The translations under genes and the position numbers were made by a program. A stretch of 64,000 nt of DNA from Streptomyces plumbidurans (GTDB lineage: Bacteria > Actinomycetota > Actinomycetes > Streptomycetales > Streptomycetaceae): NCBI RefSeq assembly GCF_019857225.1, contig NZ_JAFJSY010000002.1:248001-312000 (forward strand). Reading direction: 5' to 3'. A model generated the notes under the pieces. It was not told where the DNA came from. It saw only the letters and a program-made list of their open reading frames with translations, and did not search any database. Shown here in pieces: positions 19,750-28,749 of this stretch. Every line of letters begins with the position of its first letter. Within the stretch, counting starts at the first letter, position 1.

Positions 19750-20676
19750 ATGCAGCACGGCAAGTACCGGTTCATCGTGGGGTTCCTCGCGGTTCCCCTC
19801 GGGCTGTACGCGCTTTTCGTCGTCTGGCCGTTCATCCAGTCCATCTACTACTCGTTCACGGACTGGACGGGACTGAGCCCCGAATTCAAGATGGTCGGCT
19901 TCGACAACTATCAGCGGATGTTCCACGACGACATCTTCTGGAAGTCGCTCTGGCACAGCCTGCTGTTCGCGTTGGTGCTGCCGCTGGTGACGATCAGTCT
20001 GGCGCTGTTCTTCGCCTTCATGATCAATGTCGGCGGACGCAGAAGGAGGGGCGGCCCGGTGATCTCCGGTGTCCGGGGCTCCTCCTTCTACAAAATCGTC
20101 TATTTCTTCCCGCAGGTGCTCTCCATCGCGATCGTCGCCCTGCTGTTCGCTTTCGCGTACAACCCGGACAGCGGCGCGATCAACGCGTTTCTGCGGGGCA
20201 TCGGGCTCGACAGCCTCCAGCCGCTGTGGCTGGGCGATCCGAGCCTGGCCCTGTGGTGCGTGATGGCGGTCCTCGTCTGGTCCTCGGTCGGCTTCTTCGT
20301 GGTCCTGTTCTCCGCCGGTATGGCCTCCATCCCGGCGGACCTGTACGAGGCCGCGCTGCTCGACGGCGCGAACCGCATCTCCACGTTCTTCCGCATCACC
20401 CTGCCGCTGCTGTGGGACACCGTGCAGTCCGGCTGGGTGTACATGGGCATCCTCGCCCTCGGTGCCGAGTCGTTCGCGGTCGTACAGATCATGACGACCG
20501 GACCCGGCGGTCCCGACTACTCGACCACCGTCATGGTCCTGTACGTGTACCAGAAGGCGTTCCGTGACGGACAGGCCGCCTACGCGACCACGATCGGCGT
20601 CGCCCTGCTCGTCGTCACGCTGGCCTTCGCGGCGATCGTGATGCGTTTCGGTCGGCGCGAGCGGCTGGAGTACTGA
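19750..20676 (+). CDS. ngcF: sugar ABC transporter permease NgcF
   Basis: 308-residue inner-membrane permease with six expected membrane helices; the first is at about residues 10-30 (FLAVPLGLYALFVVWPF). The cytoplasmic EAA loop that docks the ATPase reads YEAALLDGANRISTFFRITL. It pairs with NgcG to form the channel. It lies 50 bases after ngcE and 4 bases before ngcG. No ATPase gene is present; in Streptomyces such importers share the multitask ATPase MsiK encoded elsewhere. Confidence 0.93.
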   Translation: MQHGKYRFIVGFLAVPLGLYALFVVWPFIQSIYYSFTDWTGLSPEFKMVGFDNYQRMFHDDIFWKSLWHSLLFALVLPLVTISLALFFAFMINVGGRRRRGGPVISGVRGSSFYKIVYFFPQVLSIAIVALLFAFAYNPDSGAINAFLRGIGLDSLQPLWLGDPSLALWCVMAVLVWSSVGFFVVLFSAGMASIPADLYEAALLDGANRISTFFRITLPLLWDTVQSGWVYMGILALGAESFAVVQIMTTGPGGPDYSTTVMVLYVYQKAFRDGQAAYATTIGVALLVVTLAFAAIVMRFGRRERLEY

Positions 20677-20680
20677 TCAG

Positions 20681-21604
20681 ATGAAGACGACCGAGACCCC
20701 CGCCCCCGTGCCCGCCGAGTCCGGCGCCACCGTCAGCAAGGTCGACACAGCGGCCCGCCCGCAGAAGAAGCCGAAGAAGGAGGGAGGCGTCCTGAACGCC
20801 TTCTCCCACGGTTTCCTCATCCTGTGGGCGTTCATGGTCGTGATGCCGCTGCTGTGGGCCGTGATGACGTCCTTCAAGGACGACAGCTCCATCTTCAGCT
20901 CGCCCTGGGCCCTGCCCGACAAGCTGCACTTCGACAACTGGGCGCGGGCCTGGACCGACGCCAACATGAGCGACTACTTCCTCAACACCATCCTGGTGGT
21001 GGGCGGTTCGCTCATCGGCACCCTGATCCTCGGCTCGATGGCGGCCTATGTCCTCGCCCGGTTCGACTTCCCGGGCAACAGGTTCATCTACTTCCTGTTC
21101 ATCGGCGGCATGAGCTTCCCGATCATGCTGGCGCTGGTGCCGTTGTTCTACGTCGTGAACAACATGGGCCTCCTGAACACCATCCACGGCCTGATCCTGG
21201 TCTACATCGCCTACTCGCTGCCGTTCACGGTCTTCTTCCTGCACGCGTTCTTCCGAACGCTGCCGACCTCGGTCGCGGAGGCGGCCTTCGTCGACGGGGC
21301 CTCGCACAGCCGGACGTTCTTCCAGATCATGCTGCCCATGGCCAAGCCCGGCCTGATCAGCGTGGGGATCTTCAACTTCCTGGGCCAGTGGAACCAGTAC
21401 ATGCTGCCGACGGTGCTCAACACCGACCCGGACAAACGGGTGCTCACCCAGGGTCTGGTGCAGCTCGCCGCCAGTCAGGGCTACAAGGGCGACTGGTCGG
21501 GCCTGTTCGCCGGTCTGGTGATGGCGATGCTGCCGGTCCTTGCGGCGTACATCATCTTCCAGCGGCAGGTCGTCCAGGGGCTGACGGCGGGGGCGCTGAA
21601 GTAG
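20681..21604 (+). CDS. ngcG: sugar ABC transporter permease NgcG
   Basis: 307-residue second permease of the importer. A soluble Pro/Lys-rich N-terminus of about 40 residues precedes six membrane helices; the EAA loop is VAEAAFVDGASHSRTFFQIM. It follows ngcF by 4 bases. A GC-rich hairpin lies 17 bases after the stop, ending the operon before rok7B7. Confidence 0.93.
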   Translation: MKTTETPAPVPAESGATVSKVDTAARPQKKPKKEGGVLNAFSHGFLILWAFMVVMPLLWAVMTSFKDDSSIFSSPWALPDKLHFDNWARAWTDANMSDYFLNTILVVGGSLIGTLILGSMAAYVLARFDFPGNRFIYFLFIGGMSFPIMLALVPLFYVVNNMGLLNTIHGLILVYIAYSLPFTVFFLHAFFRTLPTSVAEAAFVDGASHSRTFFQIMLPMAKPGLISVGIFNFLGQWNQYMLPTVLNTDPDKRVLTQGLVQLAASQGYKGDWSGLFAGLVMAMLPVLAAYIIFQRQVVQGLTAGALK

Positions 21605-21621
21605 CGAACCGAAGCCTTCGA

Positions 21622-21653
21622 GCGCGCCGTCCCCGACCGCGGGGGCGGCGCGC
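21622..21653 (+). terminator. ngcEFG terminator
   Basis: Arms GCGCGCCGTCCCC (21622-21634) and GGGGGCGGCGCGC (21641-21653) pair fully in RNA if one G-U pair is allowed; 6-base loop. Confidence 0.75.
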
Positions 21654-21784
21654 ACATGTGTGTGCAAGAACCCGGATGCGGTTCAACCTCTTGACGGGAG
21701 GCGACCCGAACAGCTCAGCTTAGAGTTCACTAGTTGGACATAGTCGGGGCCTCATCGAAGCGGTCCCGCGCGCAGGAGGTCGTC

Positions 21785-22984
21785 GTGGAGACTCCGGGGT
21801 CGCAGTCGTCACTGCACCGAGCCAACCTGGAGCGGGTCGTACGTGCCGTGCGGCTGGCCGGGTCACTCACGCAGGCGGAGATCGCGCGGACCACGGGACT
21901 GTCGGCGGCGACGGTCTCCAACATCGTCCGCGAGCTCAAGGACGGCGGAACGGTCGAGGTCACGCCCACCTCGGCGGGCGGCCGCAGGGCCCGCAGCGTC
22001 TCGCTGAGCGGCGACGCCGGCATTGTCATCGGGGTGGACTTCGGACATACGCATCTACGGGTCGCGGTCGGCAACCTCGCCCACCAGGTGCTGGCCGAGG
22101 AGTCCGAGCCGCTGGACGTGGACGCGTCCTCGGCACAGGGCTTCGACCGGGCGGAGGAGCTGGTCAATCGCCTGATCGCAGCAACGGGCGTCGACCGGTC
22201 CAAGATCGCCGGAGTGGGCCTCGGCGTGCCCGGCCCGATCGACGTCGAGTCCGGCACCCTGGGCTCGACCGCGATCCTGCCCGGCTGGAGCGGCACCAGG
22301 CCCGCCGAGGAGCTGCGGGGGCGGCTCGGCGTGCCGGTGCACGTGGACAACGACGCCAACCTCGGCGCCCTCGGCGAGCTGGTCTGGGGCAGCGGGCGGG
22401 GGGTAAAGGACCTGGCGTACATCAAGGTCGCGAGCGGTGTCGGCGCCGGGCTGGTGATCAACGGGAAGATCTACCGGGGTCCCGGCGGCACCGCCGGCGA
22501 AATCGGACATATTACACTCGACGAATCAGGTCCCGTCTGCCGCTGCGGAAACCGCGGATGCCTGGAAACCTTTGCTGCGGCGCGCTATGTGCTTCCGTTG
22601 CTCCAGTCCAGCCACGGCACCGACCTCACGATGGAAGGCGTCGTACGGCTGGGCCGGGACGGAGACCCGGGCTGCCGTCGGGTGATCGCCGACGTCGGCC
22701 GCCACATCGGCAGTGGAGTCGCGAATCTCTGCAATCTGCTGAACCCGAGCCGTGTGGTCCTCGGCGGTGATCTCGCCGAGGCCGGTGAGCTGGTGCTCGG
22801 CCCGATAAGGGAGTCCGTCGGCCGCTACGCGATCCCCAGCGCAGGGCGCCAACTGTCCGTTCTCCCGGGGGCACTTGGGGGCCGTGCGGAGGTGCTCGGA
22901 GCGCTCGCTCTCGCGCTCAGCGAGATGGGCGATTCGACCCTTTTGGACGGCACGCTGACAGCAGTCACCCCTGCCTTCACTTAG
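21785..22984 (+). CDS. rok7B7: ROK-family transcriptional regulator Rok7B7
   Basis: 399-residue ROK regulator. Residues about 12-70 form a winged helix (LTQAEIARTTGLSAATVSNI); residues 80-399 are the ROK sugar-kinase-like domain with GVDFGHTHLRVAVG and the zinc motif CRCGNRGCLE preceded by GEIGHITL. The GTG start has AGGAGG at 5 bases; an in-frame TTG 51 bases upstream has no box. In S. coelicolor the orthologue between ngcEFG and xylFGH affects xylose uptake, carbon catabolite repression and antibiotic production. The gene is flanked by terminator and dyad structures, so it is probably transcribed alone. Effector unknown here; xylose or a derivative is the best guess. Confidence 0.93.
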   Translation: METPGSQSSLHRANLERVVRAVRLAGSLTQAEIARTTGLSAATVSNIVRELKDGGTVEVTPTSAGGRRARSVSLSGDAGIVIGVDFGHTHLRVAVGNLAHQVLAEESEPLDVDASSAQGFDRAEELVNRLIAATGVDRSKIAGVGLGVPGPIDVESGTLGSTAILPGWSGTRPAEELRGRLGVPVHVDNDANLGALGELVWGSGRGVKDLAYIKVASGVGAGLVINGKIYRGPGGTAGEIGHITLDESGPVCRCGNRGCLETFAAARYVLPLLQSSHGTDLTMEGVVRLGRDGDPGCRRVIADVGRHIGSGVANLCNLLNPSRVVLGGDLAEAGELVLGPIRESVGRYAIPSAGRQLSVLPGALGGRAEVLGALALALSEMGDSTLLDGTLTAVTPAFT

Positions 22985-22990
22985 AGAACG

Positions 22991-23008
22991 GATGGCACCG
23001 TTGCCATC
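22991..23008. promoter_or_regulatory. dyad between rok7B7 and xylF
   Basis: GATGGCA-CCGT-TGCCATC, 7-base perfect arms, 6 bases after the rok7B7 stop and about 100 bases before xylF. Outer bases extend the symmetry loosely (AACG and CGTT). It could be an operator for the xyl operon or a weak terminator for rok7B7. Confidence 0.5.
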
Positions 23009-23105
23009 TCGTTAAGGATTTACTTCTTGACGTCGCACCTGCGGCCGAGTTGACTTCCAGCCACCTCGGCCGCAGTGTCGCGGCCTCGTCAGGGAGGTTT
23101 CTGAA

Positions 23106-24218
23106 GTGAACACGCGTATGCGTCGTGCCGCGTTTGCCGTTGCCGCGGGTGCGATGGCTGTTTCCCTCGCCGCTTGTGGAAGCGCCAAGGAGTCCGGCGG
23201 TGGTTCGGACTCGTCGTCGTCCGCCAAGAAGGGCGACAACATCAAGGTCGGTCTGCTCCTGCCGGAGAACCAGACGGCCCGCTACGAGAAGTTCGACAAG
23301 CCCCTGATCGAGAAGAAGATCAAGGAGCTCACGAACAACAAGGCCCAGCTGGTCTACGCCAACGCCAAGCAGGACGCCAGCACGCAGAACCAGCAGGTCG
23401 ACACGATGATCACCAACAAGGTGGACGTCCTCATCGTGGACGCGGTCGACTCCGCGGCGATCAAGAACTCGGTGCAGAAGGCCAAGGATGCCGGCATCCC
23501 GGTCGTCGCCTACGACCGTCTCGCGCAGGGCCCCATCGACGCGTACACCTCGTTCGACAACGAGACCGTCGGCAAGACCCAGGGCCAGGCCCTGCTGAAG
23601 GCCCTCGGCTCCAAGGCCAAGTCCGGCAAGATCGTCATGATGAACGGGTCCTCCACCGACCCGAACGCCGCCCAGTTCAAGAAGGGCGCCCTCGAGGTCC
23701 TCCAGGGCAAGGTGAACATCGGCAAGTCCTACGACACCAAGGACTGGAAGCCGGAGAACGCCAACGCCAACATGGAGGGCGCGATCTCGGCGATCGGCAA
23801 GAAGAACCTGATCGGCGTCTACTCCGCCAACGACGGCATGGCCGGCGGTATCATCACCGCCCTCAAGGCCGCCGGCATCACCAACATCCCGGTCACCGGC
23901 CAGGACGCGGAGCTCGCCGGTGTCCAGCGCATCGTCGCCGGCACCCAGTACATGAGCGTCTACAAGCCCTACGCGCCGGAGGCCAACGCCGCCGCCGAGA
24001 TGGCCGTGGACCTCGCCCAGGGCAAGTCGCTCGACTCGGTCGCCAAGGACAAGGTCGACAGCCCGACCACCAAGCAGGTCCCCTCGGTCCTGGTCCCGGT
24101 CCAGTCGCTGACCAAGGACAACATCAAGGACACCGTCATCAAGGACGGCGTCTACACGGTCGCCGACATCTGCACGGCCCAGTACAAGGCCGCCTGCGAC
24201 AAGATCGGTCTGAAGTAA
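23106..24218 (+). CDS. xylF: xylose ABC transporter substrate-binding lipoprotein XylF
   Basis: 370-residue type-I periplasmic-binding protein with a lipoprotein signal (AMAVSLAACG, lipobox LAAC). The fold motifs NQQVDTMITNKVDVLIVDAV, GIPVVAYDRL and YSANDGMAGGIITALK match the xylose/ribose-binding group. The GTG start has AGGGAGG about 9 bases upstream. It heads xylFGH; two hairpins separate it from xylG, which should leave XylF in excess over the membrane parts, as is usual for binding proteins. Assignment to xylose rests on family resemblance and on the S. coelicolor rok7B7 neighbourhood. Confidence 0.92.
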   Translation: MNTRMRRAAFAVAAGAMAVSLAACGSAKESGGGSDSSSSAKKGDNIKVGLLLPENQTARYEKFDKPLIEKKIKELTNNKAQLVYANAKQDASTQNQQVDTMITNKVDVLIVDAVDSAAIKNSVQKAKDAGIPVVAYDRLAQGPIDAYTSFDNETVGKTQGQALLKALGSKAKSGKIVMMNGSSTDPNAAQFKKGALEVLQGKVNIGKSYDTKDWKPENANANMEGAISAIGKKNLIGVYSANDGMAGGIITALKAAGITNIPVTGQDAELAGVQRIVAGTQYMSVYKPYAPEANAAAEMAVDLAQGKSLDSVAKDKVDSPTTKQVPSVLVPVQSLTKDNIKDTVIKDGVYTVADICTAQYKAACDKIGLK

Positions 24219-24224
24219 GCAGCC

Positions 24225-24278
24225 GGGCGTCCTTTCCAGGCAGGGGAATTCGTCCTTGAATTCCCCTGCGGGACGCCC
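24225..24278 (+). other. compound hairpin in the xylF-xylG spacer
   Basis: Inner stem CAGGGGAATTC (24241-24251)/GAATTCCCCTG (24258-24268) nested in outer arms GGGCGTCC (24225-24232)/GGACGCCC (24271-24278), starting 6 bases after the xylF stop. Likely protects the xylF message or partly terminates. Confidence 0.7.
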
Positions 24279-24293
24279 GCTCCGAAGGCTCCT

Positions 24294-24343
24294 CCGGCGC
24301 CCCGCGCATCAAACAGCCCCGCAAGCTCGTCGCGGGGCGCCGG
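24294..24343 (+). other. second hairpin in the xylF-xylG spacer
   Basis: Perfect 13-base arms CCGGCGCCCCGCG (24294-24306) and CGCGGGGCGCCGG (24331-24343) with a 24-base loop, followed by the C/T-rich run near 24355. Together with the previous hairpin it would uncouple xylF from xylGH expression. Confidence 0.65.
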
Positions 24344-24408
24344 ACGGATCAACCCCCCTTTTTCTGCACAACCTCCCGCCGGGTCAGGCGGCGAAGGAGA
24401 TGGTTCAC

Positions 24409-25191
24409 GTGTCCGCTACGCCCGTGCTGGCGTTGCGCGGGGTCTCCAAGCGATTCGGTGCCGTCCAGGCGCTCACCGACGTAGAGCTTGAAGTCCACGC
24501 CGGTGAGGTGGTCGCCCTGGTCGGCGACAACGGCGCCGGAAAGTCCACGCTGGTCAAGACGATCGCCGGCGTGCATCCCATCGATGAGGGTTTCATCGAG
24601 TGGGAAGGCAGGTCGGTCAACATCAACCGGCCGCACGACGCCCAGCACCTGGGCATCGCGACGGTGTACCAGGACCTCGCGCTGTGCGACAACATCGATG
24701 TCGTCGGCAACCTGTACCTCGGTCGTGAGGTCCGCAAGTTCGGCATCCTCGACGAGGTCGAGATGGAGCGCCGCTCCCGCGAACTGCTGGACCAGCTGTC
24801 CATCCGCATTCCCAGCGTCCGCATCCCGATCGCCTCGCTCTCCGGCGGTCAGCGCCAGACCGTGGCCATCGCACGCTCCATGCTCGGCGAGCCCAAGCTG
24901 GTCATCCTCGACGAGCCCACCGCCGCCCTCGGCGTCGAGCAGACCGCCCAGGTCCTCGACCTGGTGGAGCGGCTGCGCGAGCGCAACCACGCCGTGATCC
25001 TCATCAGCCACAACATGGCTGACGTGAAGGCCGTCGCCGACAAGGTGGCGGTGCTGCGTCTGGGTCGCAACAACGGCGTCTTCGAGGTCAAGACGACCTC
25101 GCAGGAAGAGATCATCTCCGCCATCACCGGTGCCACGGAAAACGCCGTGACCCGTCGTGCGGCGCGCACCACTGGGGAGATCAAGAAGTGA
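24409..25191 (+). CDS. xylG: xylose ABC transporter ATP-binding protein XylG, single-domain
   Basis: 260-residue ATPase with one nucleotide-binding domain: Walker A GDNGAGKST, Q-loop VYQDLALC, signature LSGGQRQ, Walker B LVILDEPTAAL, H-loop ILISHNM. The enterobacterial XylG carries two such domains (about 510 residues), so this one must work as a homodimer. The GTG start lies 9 bases after GAAGGAG; an ATG three codons upstream touches that box and is unlikely. Its stop overlaps the xylH start by 4 bases. Confidence 0.93.
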   Translation: MSATPVLALRGVSKRFGAVQALTDVELEVHAGEVVALVGDNGAGKSTLVKTIAGVHPIDEGFIEWEGRSVNINRPHDAQHLGIATVYQDLALCDNIDVVGNLYLGREVRKFGILDEVEMERRSRELLDQLSIRIPSVRIPIASLSGGQRQTVAIARSMLGEPKLVILDEPTAALGVEQTAQVLDLVERLRERNHAVILISHNMADVKAVADKVAVLRLGRNNGVFEVKTTSQEEIISAITGATENAVTRRAARTTGEIKK

Positions 25192-26480
25192 GCATCGACA
25201 AGACCTCCACGCCTCCCGGCGACCACGTGGTGGAGAACCCCGAGGCCGCCACCGGTGCCGCGACCGTCGTCGACCCCCGGCTGCTGGTCCGCGAGCAGGG
25301 CTTCGCGGGCTACCTGAGCGAGTTCAAGCGCAAGATGAAGGCCGGCGACCTGGGTTCCATCCCGGTCGTCATCGGCCTGGCGATCATCTGGATCATCTTC
25401 CAGAGCCTGAACTCCAACTTCCTCACCGCGAACAACCTCTCCGACATCTCGATCGCGATGGTCGGCACGGGCATGATCGCCGTCGGCATCGTCTTCGTGC
25501 TGCTGCTCGGTGAGATCGACCTGTCGGTCGGTTCCGTCTCCGGTGTCGCGGGCGCCTCCTTCGCCGTGCTGAACATCAACCACGGCATGAACGAGGCGCT
25601 GGCCTTCGTGCTGGCGATCCTCACCGGAACCGTCGCCGGCGCGATCCACGGCTTCTTCTTCGCGAAGATCGGTGTGCCAGCGTTCGCGGTCACCCTGGCC
25701 GGCCTGCTGTTCTGGAACGGCTTCATGCTCCAGATCCTGGGCAGCAACGGCACGATCAACCTCAACAGCGACGGCATGGTCGCCAAGCTGACGACGTACT
25801 ACTTCACGGACGTCGCCGCCGCGTACGCCCTCGCCATCGTGGTGACCGCGCTGTACTTCGTCACCTCCTTCCTCGGCAACCGCCGCCGCGAGGCCGCCGG
25901 TGTGCCCTCGCGGCCGCTGAGCGAGATCATCCTGCGCACGGTGCTGCTCGGGGTCCTCTCGATCGCGGTGGCCGTGGTCTACAACCAGTACAAGGGCCTG
26001 CCGCTGGCCGTCGTGATCTTCATCGGCGTCCTGCTGATCACGGACTTCGTGCTGCGCCGCACCCCGTACGGCCGCAAGATCTTCGCGCTCGGCGGCAGTG
26101 TCGAGGCCTCCCGGCGTGCCGGTATCAACGTGGAGATGATCCGGATCTCGGTCTTCGCGATCTCGGGCACCTTCGCCGCGATCGGCGGTCTGTTCATCGC
26201 CTCGAAGATCGCCTCCGCCAACCAGGGCGCCGGCGCCGGCGACCTGCTGATGAACGCGATCGCCGCCGCGGTCATCGGCGGTACGTCCCTGTTCGGTGGG
26301 CGTGGCCGCACCTGGAACGCGCTGCTCGGTGTGCTGGTCATCGTCTCGATCCAGTACGGCCTGGCCCTGGAGGGCATCGCCTCCCCGGTCCAGTACATGA
26401 TCACCGGTGGTGTTCTGCTGGCGACCGTCGTCATCGACGCGGTCACCCGCAAGACGCAGAAGACCGCTGGGCGCGCCTAG
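25188..26480 (+). CDS. xylH: xylose ABC transporter permease XylH
   Basis: 430-residue BPD2-type sugar permease with about ten hydrophobic segments and the family motif [18 protein letters not shown] in the first third. [20 protein letters not shown] and [14 protein letters not shown] fit the xylose/ribose permease family. An N-terminal hydrophilic stretch of about 60 residues precedes the first helix. Start overlaps xylG (GTGA). End of the xyl operon; a Streptomyces-type intergenic hairpin follows. Confidence 0.93.
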   Translation: MSIDKTSTPPGDHVVENPEAATGAATVVDPRLLVREQGFAGYLSEFKRKMKAGDLGSIPVVIGLAIIWIIFQSLNSNFLTANNLSDISIAMVGTGMIAVGIVFVLLLGEIDLSVGSVSGVAGASFAVLNINHGMNEALAFVLAILTGTVAGAIHGFFFAKIGVPAFAVTLAGLLFWNGFMLQILGSNGTINLNSDGMVAKLTTYYFTDVAAAYALAIVVTALYFVTSFLGNRRREAAGVPSRPLSEIILRTVLLGVLSIAVAVVYNQYKGLPLAVVIFIGVLLITDFVLRRTPYGRKIFALGGSVEASRRAGINVEMIRISVFAISGTFAAIGGLFIASKIASANQGAGAGDLLMNAIAAAVIGGTSLFGGRGRTWNALLGVLVIVSIQYGLALEGIASPVQYMITGGVLLATVVIDAVTRKTQKTAGRA

Positions 26481-26502
26481 CGCAAGGGTCGTATCTCGCC
26501 GT

Positions 26503-26566
26503 AGGGGCGCGGGTCGACTGCGCGTGCCGGTCCGTTGTGGCCGGTCGCGCAGTTCCCCGCGCCCCT
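26503..26566 (+). repeat. Streptomyces intergenic hairpin repeat, full copy
   Basis: Nested inverted repeat: AGGGGCGCGGG (26503-26513) with CCCGCGCCCCT (26556-26566), and ACTGCGCG with CGCGCAGT inside. Its right 43 bases recur at 54077-54119 with 39 matches. Sequences of this form are scattered between genes in many Streptomyces genomes and probably act as terminators; here it closes xylFGH. Confidence 0.75.
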
Positions 26567-26658
26567 TTGCAGTGCCCCTCGGCGTGCTCGCGGTGGGGGA
26601 CATTAGACTCGGGCGAGCCCGGCGAAAGCTCGAACAGCTCTACTGCAAGGAGGCACGG

Positions 26659-28584
26659 GTGCCGCTGCTGACCCGCATCAGGGGACCGCGCGATCTGGAC
26701 CGGCTCAGCCTGGAGGAGCTGGACCAGCTGGCGGAGGAGATCCGCAGCTTCCTCGTCGACGCGGTCTCCAAGACCGGCGGCCACCTCGGCCCGAACCTCG
26801 GTGTGGTGGAGCTGACCATCGCCCTGCACCGGGTCTTCGAGTCCCCCAAGGACCGGGTCCTGTGGGACACGGGCCACCAGTCCTACGTGCACAAGCTGCT
26901 CACCGGCCGCCAGGACTTCTCGAAGCTGAAGCAGAAGGGCGGCCTGTCCGGCTACCCCTCGCAGGCCGAGTCCGAGCACGACGTCATCGAGAACAGCCAC
27001 GCCTCCACCGTCCTCGGCTGGGCCGACGGGCTCGCCAAGGCCAACCAGATCCTGGAGCGCGACGACCACGTGGTCGCCGTGATCGGTGACGGCGCCCTGA
27101 CCGGCGGCATGGCCTGGGAGGCGCTGAACAACATCGCCGACGGCGACCGCCCCCTCGTCATCGTCGTCAACGACAACGAGCGGTCCTACGCACCGACCAT
27201 CGGCGGCCTCGCCAACCACCTCGCGACCCTGCGCACCACCGACGGCTACGAGCGCTTCCTGGCCCGCGGCAAGGACCTCCTGGAGCGCACCCCCGTCGTC
27301 GGCAGGCCCCTCTACGAGACCCTGCACGGGGCCAAGAAGGGCCTGAAGGACTTCATCGCGCCCCAGGGCATGTTCGAGGACCTCGGGCTCAAGTACGTCG
27401 GCCCCATCGACGGCCACGACATCGAGGCCCTGGAGTCGGCCCTCACCCGCGCCAAGCGGTTCGGCGGGCCCGTCATCGTGCACTGCCTCACCGAGAAGGG
27501 CCGCGGCTACCAGCCCGCCCTGCAGGACGAGGCCGACCGCTTCCACGGCATCGGCCCCATCCACCCCGACACCGGCCTGCCCATCAAGGCAGCGGGCGCC
27601 GACTGGACCTCCGTCTTCGGCGACGAGATGGTCAAGCTCGGCAAGGAACGCAAGGACATCGTCGCGATCACCGCCGCGATGCTCCAGCCGGTCGGCCTGA
27701 AGAAGTTCGCGGACACCTTCCCGGAGCGGATCTACGACGTCGGCATCGCCGAGCAGCACGGCGCCGTGTCGGCCGCGGGCCTGGCCCAGGGCGGCCTGCA
27801 CCCCGTCTTCGCCGTCTACGCCACCTTCCTCAACCGCGCCTTCGACCAGGTCCTGATGGACGTCGCCCTGCACAGGCGCGGCGTCACCTTCGTCCTGGAC
27901 CGGGCCGGCATCACCGGCACCGACGGCGCCTCCCACAACGGCATGTGGGACATGTCGATCCTCCAGGTCGTCCCGGGCCTCAGGCTCGCCGCACCGCGCG
28001 ACGCCGACCAGGTGCGCGCCCAGCTGCGCGAGGCCGTCGAGGTCGACGACGCCCCGACCGTGGTCCGCTTCTCCAAGGGCGCCGTCGGCCCCGCCGTACC
28101 CGCCGTGGGACGCGTGGGCGGCATGGACGTCCTGCGCGAGCCCGGCACCCGGACCCCGGACGTGCTGCTCGTCTCCGTCGGCGCGCTGGCCCCCATGTGC
28201 CTGGAGATCGCCACCCTGCTCGACAAGCAGGGCATCACCACCACCGTCGTCGACCCGCGCTGGGTCAAGCCCGTCGACGAGGCCATGGCGCCGCTCGCCG
28301 AGCGGCACCGCGTGGTCGTCACCGTCGAGGACAACTCCCGCGTGGGCGGCGTCGGTTCGGCCGTCGCGCAGGCCCTGCGCGACGCGGGCGTCGACGTCCC
28401 GCTGCGCGACTTCGGCATCCCGCCGCGCTTCCTCGACCACGCCTCCCGCGCCGAGGTCATGGCGGAGATCGGCCTCACCGCGCCCGACATCGCCCGCCAG
28501 GTCACCGGTCTGGTCTCCAAGCTGGACGGCCGCTTCGACCGTACGGCGAGCGGGGTGGACGCCGTGGAGCCCGCGCGCGACTAG
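26659..28584 (+). CDS. dxs: 1-deoxy-D-xylulose-5-phosphate synthase
   Basis: 641-residue thiamine-diphosphate enzyme condensing pyruvate and glyceraldehyde-3-phosphate, the first step of the MEP isoprenoid pathway. Motifs: [15 protein letters not shown], the ThDP motif [18 protein letters not shown], the transketolase-like core DVGIAEQHG (with the catalytic Glu) and [15 protein letters not shown], and the C-terminal transketolase domain. The GTG is preceded by AAGGAGG at 5 bases and gives the normal N-terminus. Single gene with its own terminator. Confidence 0.97.
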   Translation: MPLLTRIRGPRDLDRLSLEELDQLAEEIRSFLVDAVSKTGGHLGPNLGVVELTIALHRVFESPKDRVLWDTGHQSYVHKLLTGRQDFSKLKQKGGLSGYPSQAESEHDVIENSHASTVLGWADGLAKANQILERDDHVVAVIGDGALTGGMAWEALNNIADGDRPLVIVVNDNERSYAPTIGGLANHLATLRTTDGYERFLARGKDLLERTPVVGRPLYETLHGAKKGLKDFIAPQGMFEDLGLKYVGPIDGHDIEALESALTRAKRFGGPVIVHCLTEKGRGYQPALQDEADRFHGIGPIHPDTGLPIKAAGADWTSVFGDEMVKLGKERKDIVAITAAMLQPVGLKKFADTFPERIYDVGIAEQHGAVSAAGLAQGGLHPVFAVYATFLNRAFDQVLMDVALHRRGVTFVLDRAGITGTDGASHNGMWDMSILQVVPGLRLAAPRDADQVRAQLREAVEVDDAPTVVRFSKGAVGPAVPAVGRVGGMDVLREPGTRTPDVLLVSVGALAPMCLEIATLLDKQGITTTVVDPRWVKPVDEAMAPLAERHRVVVTVEDNSRVGGVGSAVAQALRDAGVDVPLRDFGIPPRFLDHASRAEVMAEIGLTAPDIARQVTGLVSKLDGRFDRTASGVDAVEPARD

Positions 28585-28611
28585 AGAACCGACCGGAGAA
28601 CAGCGCCCCCA

Positions 28612-28653
28612 CGGGCCGGTTCCGCCACTCCTACAGGTGGCGGAACCGGCCCG
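28612..28653 (+). terminator. dxs terminator
   Basis: Perfect 17-base arms CGGGCCGGTTCCGCCAC (28612-28628) and GTGGCGGAACCGGCCCG (28637-28653), 8-base loop, followed by TTT. Confidence 0.9.
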
Positions 28654-28749
28654 TTTGCGTGAACCTGCCCTTGCCGGGGCATACGCACTCCCGGCCCTCT
28701 CGATCATGTTGAGCCATATCGAGGTCTCACAAACGTGGGAGGTAGGTAC

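Noticed and set aside
21691..21726. TTGACG and TAGAGT as the rok7B7 promoter
   Set aside because: The spacer would be 24 bases, too long for a normal sigma-70-type promoter.
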